A DNA stretch of 64,000 nt from Paenibacillus oleatilyticus (GTDB lineage: Bacteria > Bacillota > Bacilli > Paenibacillales > NBRC-103111), in NCBI RefSeq assembly GCF_018998565.1, contig NZ_JAHNZO010000039.1:1-64000 (forward strand), given 5' to 3'. This document shows positions 1 through 6,043 of this stretch, piece by piece; the first letter of the stretch is position 1; every line of letters starts with the position of its first letter. The notes beneath the pieces are model-generated. The model was not told where the DNA came from, ran no database searches, and worked only from the letters and a program-made list of their open reading frames with translations. The translations under genes were made by a program, and so were the position numbers.

Positions 1-21
1 TCGATAGTATGATTAAAGCAC

Positions 22-67
22 AAAAAACCGTAAGAGGTCACTTTTTTTCAAGTGTCCATCTTACGGG
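22..67 (-). terminator. Intrinsic terminator of the small ORF at 68-247
   Basis: On the minus strand a long stem (CCGTAAGA paired with TCTTACGG, with more pairing inside, CACTT/AAGTG) is followed by a run of six T residues. It starts directly after the TAA of the ORF at 68-247, so it most likely ends that transcript. Confidence 0.75.
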
Positions 68-247
68 TTACAGTTCATACAACGTTGTGGTTTTATTATT
101 AGCCCTATGATAGGCTTCTAGAAGCTTCAGTCTATCCGACTTATTTTTATGATAAACTTGCGACACATTACCGTTTTTATCTACCTCAAAATAACAAACT
201 GTACTCATACCATACGGGAAGTTATTAGCTTCTTTAGCACTTCTCAT
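68..247 (-). CDS. Small hypothetical protein (59 aa)
   Basis: I do not recognise this protein. It is short, charged and rich in Asn, Lys and Tyr, with no membrane segment or signal peptide. A good ribosome binding site (AAAGGAG, 8 nt upstream) sets the start at the internal ATG at 247 rather than at 256. It also has its own terminator directly downstream, so it looks like a real expressed gene. Base composition is much more AT-rich than the core genes to the right and matches the neighbouring nuclease pseudogene, which suggests the two came in together by transfer. Function unknown. Confidence 0.5.
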   Translation of the reverse strand: MRSAKEANNFPYGMSTVCYFEVDKNGNVSQVYHKNKSDRLKLLEAYHRANNKTTTLYEL

Positions 248-324
248 CAATAACACTCCTTTATAGTCCTATACTACCACAAAACCCCAAAACCTGATTC
301 ATCTGGATTCATTTTTTACAAAAT

Positions 325-1393
325 TCATGAAACAGAAGCAGTCTTGCGCTTACGTAAATCTAATATGGCTATATTTATATACAGTTGTATTGTATCGGTA
401 TAGACATGATTTCTAATAAACTGCTCAGTTTTTTCAATTTCGCTATCTGTAAAACATGCAATTAAATAGAACGCATTTTGATAGTTAGTAGACAACATAT
501 AATCTGTCAATTGCTTTTCATATCCTTTCTTTAAATATGAACTGCTTGCTCTTTTAATTTCAATTAATACTTTTTCATCTTCCTTTTTATTTCTATAGTT
601 TAAAATCTACTTTACCATTTCCCAACAAAGCTTCTCTAGTAATATCAATTTCTTGATTATAAAAATACGCATCCATAATATTTTCTAAAATTAATTGTAT
701 ACGTTCTTCTCGAACAGGAGTATTATTCTCCCAAAATAGTTTATATAAATTTCCATAATTTAATTTATGTCCAATATAGTTAAGCATTCCAGAGACTTCA
801 CCTGAAAGTGTGATATGCCTGGATTTATATTCATTCTGAATATCTAACGGCAATATGTCATAATAAAAGTCAATATTGATACCTAGATTATCTTCCAAAT
901 TAGTATTACCAAGCTTACGACTATTATAGAATTTATCAATTAATAAAAAATCTGTATCTTCGAATAAATAATCTGAATAATAAAAAACATCATAAAAATT
1001 ATCCTCATACACTTTCAATGACATATCATTATATTCGTTAAAGTCTAATTGACTAGCTTCCTTGATTAATGAATGACATTTGTCATCAAAATATATATTA
1101 TAAAATTCTTCCATATCCTCTTTCATTTTTGCCAAATAATCAATGAAATTATACAAAGCTAACTCGTGAAAAGCACTCATGCTGTGGTAAAACTCATCTT
1201 CTGTCCACCTAAATAATTCCTCAAAGATTTTTATGCATTTATGATATTGTTCTCTGAACAAATATTTAGGTAATATTAATTCTAGTTTATCTCCAATATC
1301 TATGTATGCATCTACATTGAAAATCTCAATTTCTAAAAAATGATGAACAATATAGTTATAAACCTTTAAATGATTAGTATTAAACAAAATCAT
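325..1393 (-). pseudogene. PD-(D/E)XK nuclease-like gene broken by a frameshift
   Basis: Two overlapping reading frames together make one protein of about 355 residues. The first (1393 down to 593, 266 aa) starts at an ATG with a strong AAGGAGGGG site and ends in ...GNGKVDFKL. The second continues without a stop from about 600 down to 325 and begins NYRNKKEDEKVLIEIKR... Joined, they give the order G-x-V-D-F ... E-I-K, the catalytic D...ExK arrangement of PD-(D/E)XK nucleases, followed by the family-typical GYEKQLTDYM segment. The break is at the TAG at 593-595, where a 2-nt loss would explain the shift. The long N-terminal part is helical and acidic and I cannot name it. AT-rich composition differs sharply from the core genes. 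It may be a decayed restriction or defence-type nuclease; a sequencing error would also give this picture. Confidence 0.7.
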
Positions 1394-1420
1394 ATTACCC
1401 CTCCTTAATTTACGATAAAA

Positions 1421-1660
1421 TGGATCAGCTACACTAAGTTGGACAAAAAAAGGGACTAGTAGAATACAACTTATTATCCTAAGAAGCGGCTCCTACATGC
1501 TAAAACCACGCAGAAGATTTACAGCTGAATTCAAGAATCAAACGGTTCAGTTCTATGGAACATCGCGAGCGGCTTTTGTGGAAGGGCATGACGACCTCAC
1601 AGCCTCAGTTCTAGATCGCTGGGTCGAACAAGGACGACAGGCTTCTTCTTAAAGAAGGAC
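1421..1660 (+). mobile_element. Remnant of an IS3-family insertion sequence
   Basis: The segment begins with an IS3-like terminal sequence (ACTAAGTTGGACAAAAAA near 1433-1450) and holds a short orfA fragment (1497-1652). No orfB/DDE transposase, no right end and no target duplication can be seen, so this is a one-ended relic. It lies directly upstream of the broken nuclease gene, in the AT-rich stretch. Confidence 0.6.
1497..1652 (+). pseudogene. Truncated IS3 orfA (transposase helix-turn-helix subunit)
   Basis: A 51-codon reading frame translates as MLKPRRRFTAEFKNQTVQFY... and ends ...DLTASVLDRWVEQGRQASS. The start (RRRFTAEFK) and the L-x-x-S-V-L-D-R-W-V-x-Q block match the N-terminal helix-turn-helix of IS3-group OrfA proteins, which are normally about 90-100 aa. 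The leucine-zipper half is missing and the sequence after 1652 does not resume any OrfA or OrfB reading frame. It cannot make an active transposase. Confidence 0.65.
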
Positions 1661-1670
1661 TATTTTTCAG

Positions 1671-1697
1671 TAAAAAAAGTACCGCTAGGGTACTTCC
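1671..1697 (-). terminator. Minus-strand intrinsic terminator
   Basis: AAGTACC (1677-1683) and GGTACTT (1689-1695) form a stem that is followed on the minus strand by seven T residues. There is no minus-strand protein gene directly upstream, so the transcript it ends would come from the 1767-2010 repeat region. Confidence 0.55.
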
Positions 1698-1766
1698 TTA
1701 AAGTAAGATCTATTATAAGAAAAATAAAACGACATCTCTGCCGTTTGTGTGTCTTACTGGTGTAGC

Positions 1767-2010
1767 CTAGGGGATATGGAAATCACGATTAACCTTACGA
1801 AGAAGTCGGCTCGACGATGCCAACCCGCAGCGGTAGATTTCCATGCCGCGCTCGTTCGCTGATGCGATTCCGGGAGGCTTCCCCGATCGCTCCCTTCGCG
1901 CGTACTGACATTCGCCGATGCAGATCGCAGCGGTAGATTTCGTTGCTACCTCCTCCGCTTCGTTGCGGAGTGCGTACTGAACCCCTTGCAGGGGTTCGCT
2001 CCCTAGCACC
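1767..2010 (-). repeat. Two-copy 100-bp module between terminators, no convincing gene
   Basis: GCAGCGGTAGATTTC occurs at 1827-1841 and again at 1927-1941, exactly 100 bp apart. GCGTACTGA also recurs (1900-1908 and 1972-1980), with variable self-complementary sequence in between (for example TCCTCCGCTTCG...GCGGAG). On the minus strand the block lies between the tRNA-Ala terminator and the terminator at 1671. Reading frames of 80-86 codons cross it in two frames, but neither has a good ribosome binding site nor protein-like composition. It may be a structured RNA or a decayed repeat. Confidence 0.4.
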
Positions 2011-2012
2011 TG

Positions 2013-2056
2013 TAAATGAAAAAAAACCGATCCATTCGGACCGGTTTTTTTTCATT
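2013..2056. terminator. Bidirectional terminator downstream of tRNA-Ala
   Basis: AAAAAAAACCGATCC pairs with GGACCGGTTTTTTTT around a short ATTC loop. The A-run on one side and the T-run on the other allow termination on both strands. It sits immediately beyond the 3' end of the tRNA. Confidence 0.8.
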
Positions 2057-2058
2057 TA

Positions 2059-2131
2059 TGGAGCCTAGGGGGATCGAACCCCTGACCTCATCGCTGCCAG
2101 CGATGCGCTCTCCCAGCTGAGCTAAGGCCCC
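2059..2131 (-). tRNA. tRNA-Ala (anticodon GGC)
   Basis: On the minus strand the sequence folds as a complete cloverleaf. The acceptor stem is GGGGCCT/AGGCTCC, the D arm contains TTAGCTCAGCTGGGAGAGC, the anticodon stem CATCG/CGATG encloses loop CTGGCAG with anticodon GGC, and the T arm contains GGTTCGATCC. The discriminator base is A and the 3' CCA is not encoded. Length is 73 nt. The anticodon reads GCC and GCT alanine codons. Confidence 0.95.
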
Positions 2132-2255
2132 TCGCTATTCGTTTCTTTTATCGCTCTTGTTTATTTCAGCGGCGACAAAATTGATAATAGCACAGCCCTT
2201 AGTGGCTTGTCAATCAAATAAACTAAAGTTGCATTTTTCTGAAAATAACAAGCCA

Positions 2256-2738
2256 CTACAGCTTAGTCGTATCCCCGCCGGCCTGATGCTTGGACAGCAG
2301 CCCGGTCAATTCCTTCATAAACATATCGATGTCTTTAAATTGACGGTACACCGAGGCGAACCGGATATAAGCGACCTCGTCTACAGGATACAGCTCGCTC
2401 ATGACAATCTCCCCGATCTCGCGGCTGTCCACTTCGGCATGGGCCGTCGTGCGGATTTGCTTCTCTACCTCGGAAACGATCATCTCCAGCCGTTCGACGG
2501 ATACCGGACGTTTCTCACAGGCGCGGATCAAGCCCCGCAGCATTTTTTCCCGGTTGAATTCCTCCCGGCTTCCGTCCTTCTTAATAACAATGAGCGGCGT
2601 CTCCTCGACCATCTCAAAGGTCGTGAACCGCTTTTGACACTTCTCGCATTCGCGGCGGCGCCGGATCGATTTATTCTCATTGGCGGCACGCGAATCCAAT
2701 ACCTTCGTGCCGGAATAATCGCAGTATGGGCATTTCAT
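2256..2738 (-). CDS. nrdR: Transcriptional repressor NrdR
   Basis: Represses ribonucleotide reductase genes by binding NrdR boxes in response to ATP/dATP. The 160-aa protein starts MKCPYC and carries the N-terminal zinc ribbon (CPYC ... CEKC) followed by the ATP-cone domain ([16 protein letters not shown]...). The ATG at 2738, after a GGGGGAGGAAG site, is preferred to the upstream ATG at 2801 because NrdR proteins start at the zinc ribbon. A 10-bp inverted repeat (AGTGGCTTGT at 2201, ACAAGCCACT at 2248) overlaps the stop and may act in 3'-end formation. No nrd structural genes are in the window. In Bacillus nrdR also lies in the polA-coaE neighbourhood, just before dnaB. Confidence 0.93.
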   Translation of the reverse strand: MKCPYCDYSGTKVLDSRAANENKSIRRRRECEKCQKRFTTFEMVEETPLIVIKKDGSREEFNREKMLRGLIRACEKRPVSVERLEMIVSEVEKQIRTTAHAEVDSREIGEIVMSELYPVDEVAYIRFASVYRQFKDIDMFMKELTGLLSKHQAGGDTTKL

Positions 2739-2837
2739 CGATCGTTTCTTCCTCCCCCTATTTCCCAATAGCTCCCTGTCATGAAGTCCGGGCAATCGCA
2801 CATAATAGGACTACCAACGACAAGGAGGTGAACAGAC

Positions 2838-3062
2838 ATGGGTGCAGGTCAATCCCGCAGCAGCAATCAATTGGTAGTGCCTCAAGCGAATGCAGCGTTG
2901 GATCAACTGAAATACGAAGTAGCGCAGGAACTGGGTATCGCCATCCCTCAGGACGGTTACTTCGGTCACATGGCTACTCGTGATACTGGTGCGATCGGTG
3001 GTCACATCACTCGTCGCCTGGTGCAAATCGCCGAACAGTCTCTTGCCGGTCAATTCAAATAA
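2838..3062 (+). CDS. Alpha/beta-type small acid-soluble spore protein
   Basis: Coats DNA in the dormant spore core and protects it from UV and chemical damage; degraded by the Gpr protease on germination. The 74-aa product has the family pattern NQLVVPQANAALDQLKYEVA, a Gpr cleavage-like ELGIAIP segment, then the conserved GGHITRRLVQIAEQ block. It begins 10 nt after a strong AAGGAGGTG site. CATAATA at 2801-2807 could be a sigma-G-type -10, but the -35 is weak. Transcribed alone, divergent from nrdR. Confidence 0.95.
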   Translation: MGAGQSRSSNQLVVPQANAALDQLKYEVAQELGIAIPQDGYFGHMATRDTGAIGGHITRRLVQIAEQSLAGQFK

Positions 3063-3084
3063 TAACATGTTTTGAAGAATACGC

Positions 3085-3136
3085 AAGAAGTATCGGGCTT
3101 AAGCTTCCTTCCAAGGCAGCTTGTCCGATACTTCTT
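3085..3136. terminator. Inverted repeat between the convergent SASP and transglycosylase genes
   Basis: AAGAAGTATCGG (3085-3096) pairs perfectly with CCGATACTTCTT (3125-3136) around a loop of about 28 nt. It lies between the stops of two convergent genes. There is no clean T-run on either side, so it is a stem-loop that could serve both 3' ends. Confidence 0.55.
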
Positions 3137-3148
3137 TGACGTGTAAGG

Positions 3149-3730
3149 TTAAGCAGCGCGCTCTCCCCACTCTTCCCCATACAATTTCTCGTATTTATTA
3201 TAATAATACATTACACGTTGTATGTAATGTCTCGTTTCCCCGTAAGGAATACGGTCCGCATTCTGAAGCGTTCCGTCCCATTCGTTCTCCTGGAGCCAGC
3301 GGCTGACTTTACCATGCCCCGCATTATAGCCCGCAAGAACTGCTATTCGATTCCCGTTAAACTGCTTGAACAACCAATTAAGATACCATGAGCCCAACTC
3401 GATGCTGACTGCCGGATCGTTAAGCCTGGTTTTGAATTCTTCACTAAAACGCGCCTTGTCGATAATCCAACTCGCCGTATCCGGCATAAGCTGCATCATT
3501 CCGTATGCGCCCTTCTTGGATTCCGTTTCCGCCAAATAGTTGGATTCCACCCGAATGACGGCGGCCACAAGAAAAGGATCGAGATCGTATTTTGCGGCGT
3601 TTTGGCGTATTTCCTGTTCGTAACGGATCGGATACAGCATGCGCCCCACATAGGTGCTGCTTAAGAACAAAAAAATAACAAACGTCAGCAGCAGCAAGGC
3701 GAACACCCGCTTTTTCCGCCAAAAGCTCAT
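3149..3730 (-). CDS. Membrane-anchored lytic transglycosylase (SLT domain)
   Basis: Cleaves the glycan strands of peptidoglycan. The 193-aa protein has a positively charged start and one N-terminal transmembrane helix (about residues 9-28), then a compact SLT/goose-lysozyme-like domain. The catalytic glutamate is in VIRVESNYLAE, followed by the family motifs GAYGMMQLMPDTA and AVLAGYNAGHGKVSRWL. The domain would lie outside the membrane. The start overlaps the coaE stop by 4 nt, so the two are co-translated; the same gene follows coaE in related genomes as far as I recall. Confidence 0.9.
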   Translation of the reverse strand: MSFWRKKRVFALLLLTFVIFLFLSSTYVGRMLYPIRYEQEIRQNAAKYDLDPFLVAAVIRVESNYLAETESKKGAYGMMQLMPDTASWIIDKARFSEEFKTRLNDPAVSIELGSWYLNWLFKQFNGNRIAVLAGYNAGHGKVSRWLQENEWDGTLQNADRIPYGETRHYIQRVMYYYNKYEKLYGEEWGERAA

Positions 3731-4323
3731 GATAGCCCCCTTTCATTCCAGAAAGCTTCAATTTGCTTTTCCGTCGCCTCTAGGGTACCCGAATTATCGA
3801 TAACCCAATCGGCGAGCCCTTTCTTTTCCTCGATCGGCATCTGGGACAACAGCCGTTTTTCCGCCTGCTCCGTCGTGATTCCGTCCCGGGCCATCAGACG
3901 CTGAAGCTGCACATCGCGCGGGACATAGACGACCATCACCTGCTCGTACATGGCCTGTTGCCCCGATTCGTACAGGAGCGGCACGTCGACGACGATCAGC
4001 TTGTCCGGCTGCTCCGCCGCGTAGGCCTGCATTCTCTCGCGTATTAATGCGCGAATGGGCGGATGCAGCAGATTTTCCAAATCGCGAAGCGCCTCGCGAT
4101 TGCCGAAGACACGCTCGCCCAGCTTTTTGCGATGAAGAGAGCCGTCCGGCAGCAGCAGATCGTCCCCGAACCGCCGGATCACTTGAGCCAGAACGGGGGT
4201 TCCCGGCTCCACGACCTCTCTCGCAATCCGATCCGCATCGATCAGCAGCGCACCGCGCCGGACGAGCATCTCGGCCACCGTGCTTTTGCCGCACGCAATC
4301 CCCCCGGTTAATCCGATGTTCAT
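3727..4323 (-). CDS. coaE: Dephospho-CoA kinase
   Basis: Catalyses the last step of coenzyme A synthesis, phosphorylating the 3'-OH of dephospho-CoA with ATP. The 198-aa protein has the P-loop GLTGGIACGKST at its start, the LIDADRIAREVV substrate segment, and VVDVPLLYESG. I prefer the second ATG (4323) because AGGGGA lies 6 nt before it; the ATG at 4329 would touch the ribosome binding site. It lies between ytaF and the transglycosylase gene, as in the Bacillus polA-mutM-ytaF-coaE cluster. Confidence 0.95.
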   Translation of the reverse strand: MNIGLTGGIACGKSTVAEMLVRRGALLIDADRIAREVVEPGTPVLAQVIRRFGDDLLLPDGSLHRKKLGERVFGNREALRDLENLLHPPIRALIRERMQAYAAEQPDKLIVVDVPLLYESGQQAMYEQVMVVYVPRDVQLQRLMARDGITTEQAEKRLLSQMPIEEKKGLADWVIDNSGTLEATEKQIEAFWNERGLS

Positions 4324-4364
4324 GGTCATTCCCCTATTATATCCAAGATGATGTTGTTGTGTGG

Positions 4365-5048
4365 TCAGAACAGTTTCATGATGCCCATCAGGATCAAGAC
4401 AAATCCGGGCAAAACGGACAGCTTACGAATCCATTTCAGCTCCGCATAGCGCAATCCGATTTGCAGACCGATTCCCAGAAACGTGCCGCTGGCCAGCGCA
4501 ATGACCGCTGCCGTCAGCCACGGCGTGAAGCCGAGCAGCGCGGCACCGATCCCTGCCCCAAAGGCGTCCAATGAGAGCGCCAGACCCAGCAGCGTCGCTT
4601 CATAGGCCGATATGTTGCCGGAACGGTCTACATCCGCCATAGACGGCGTGCGCAGAATTTGAATGACCAGACCGAACCGTTTCAGTTCAAGATAAAATAC
4701 TTCTTTAGCCGTCGCCGGCCCCGGCGTGGGGACTGGCGGCTGCGGCTCGTTCGCCGGCCCCGCTTGCGATTCCTGCCGTCTTTGCTGGATTAGTTGAACC
4801 AGCGCCCACAAGCCGATCCCCATTAGAATGACGGCGCCGATATCTTTCGCCACGGCCGGGTCGACAAAACGGCTCATCCAGACGCCGATCTGCATCGAAG
4901 CGTAAATGATAACGCCCGACCAAGCCGCGATGATCGCGATCGAAGTGAGCGGAATCCTGATTTTGCGGAGACCGTACGTGACGCCTACCCCGAAACCGTC
5001 CAAGCTGACGGCAAACGCAAGCAGAAGCAACGAAACGACAGACAACAT
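4365..5048 (-). CDS. ytaF: Sporulation membrane protein YtaF
   Basis: A 227-aa MntP-like integral membrane protein with about six helices in two halves, each opening with a related motif (FAVSLDGFGVGVTYGLR and LALSLDAFGAGIGAA). Between the halves is a Pro-rich linker (about residues 97-113) and a canonical EF-hand-like loop DVDRSGNISAYE (about residues 139-150). YtaF is associated with sporulation in Bacillus; the mechanism and any transported ion are not established to my knowledge. Position between mutM and coaE supports the assignment. A second member of the family is at 34667-35302. Confidence 0.9.
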   Translation of the reverse strand: MLSVVSLLLLAFAVSLDGFGVGVTYGLRKIRIPLTSIAIIAAWSGVIIYASMQIGVWMSRFVDPAVAKDIGAVILMGIGLWALVQLIQQRRQESQAGPANEPQPPVPTPGPATAKEVFYLELKRFGLVIQILRTPSMADVDRSGNISAYEATLLGLALSLDAFGAGIGAALLGFTPWLTAAVIALASGTFLGIGLQIGLRYAELKWIRKLSVLPGFVLILMGIMKLF

Positions 5049-5134
5049 GACGTTCCCTCCTCACCAGTAACTGCACACCATACTATATGGCTGTACTGGG
5101 CGGAGGGTGCGTGTTGCCGTTCCGGGAGGCCCCT

Positions 5135-5998
5135 TTAGCCTTCGAGCGTTTCCTGTTTCCCGCGCTTGCGCTTTAGCGGCTGGCAGACCGGACAATAATG
5201 GGTGCCGCGCCCCGCTACCACCGTCTTCACAATCGCCGTGCCGCATGTCAGACAAGCCTCGTCCTTGCGGCCGTACATTTTCAACTGATGCTGAAACATC
5301 CCGATCTCGCCTTGACCGTTGACGTACGACTTGATGGACGACCCGCCTGCCGCCACGGCGTCTTTCAATGTTTCTACAATCGCTTCATGAAGCTTGGCCG
5401 ATTCCGCCGCGCTCAGCGTATGGGCTTCCCGCTCCGGATGAATACCGGCCAGGAATAACGCTTCATCCACATAAATATTCCCGATGCCGACAATGTATTC
5501 CTGATTCAGCAGCAGCGGCTTGATCTTCGTCTTGCGCTTTCCGATCTTCCCGTGGAAAGCTTCCGGCGTAAACGCCTCGTCCAGCGGCTCAAGCCCCAGC
5601 TTCTTGAGCGGCGCCTCCAGCAAATCACGATCCTTCGGATACACGTGCATTGTTCCGAACTGCCGCACGTCCTTGTACCTCAGCTCCGTGCCGTCTGTAA
5701 AATGAAACACGACATGCGTGTGCTTCTCCATCGGTTCGTCCGAGCGGTATACCCCATAGCGTCCCTCCATCCGCAGATGCGAGACGAGCGTATACCGGTC
5801 GAGCATGAACCGCAAAAATTTTCCCCGCCGCTCGACTGAGCGGATCGTTTCTCCCTCAAGCATAACGGCAAACGCCTGGATGTCGTCCGGATGCTGAATA
5901 ATGCGGGGCAGCAGGACGGACACGCGTTCGATCTTCTTGTCGATCACCAATTGATTGAGCGTACGGCGTACCGTTTCGACCTCCGGCAATTCCGGCAT
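5135..5998 (-). CDS. mutM: Formamidopyrimidine-DNA glycosylase (Fpg/MutM)
   Basis: Removes 8-oxoguanine and ring-opened purines from DNA and nicks the strand (AP lyase). The 287-aa protein begins MPELPEVETVRRTL, so the catalytic Pro and Glu follow directly after the initiator Met. This fixes the start at 5998 rather than 6019; GGAGGAGGGGGAAG precedes it. The C-terminal zinc finger reads CLTCGTAIVKTVVAGRGTHY followed by CPVCQ. It lies 45 bp downstream of polA and upstream of ytaF, as in Bacillus. Confidence 0.96.
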   Translation of the reverse strand: MPELPEVETVRRTLNQLVIDKKIERVSVLLPRIIQHPDDIQAFAVMLEGETIRSVERRGKFLRFMLDRYTLVSHLRMEGRYGVYRSDEPMEKHTHVVFHFTDGTELRYKDVRQFGTMHVYPKDRDLLEAPLKKLGLEPLDEAFTPEAFHGKIGKRKTKIKPLLLNQEYIVGIGNIYVDEALFLAGIHPEREAHTLSAAESAKLHEAIVETLKDAVAAGGSSIKSYVNGQGEIGMFQHQLKMYGRKDEACLTCGTAIVKTVVAGRGTHYCPVCQPLKRKRGKQETLEG

Positions 5999-6043
5999 GA
6001 TGTCTTCCCCCTCCTCCATTCCGCCCGGACGATGCCCGGCGGA

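Noticed and set aside
1767-2055. Two minus-strand ORFs of 80 and 86 codons
   Set aside because: They overlap in different frames, cross a repeat module and have no ribosome binding site or known domain.
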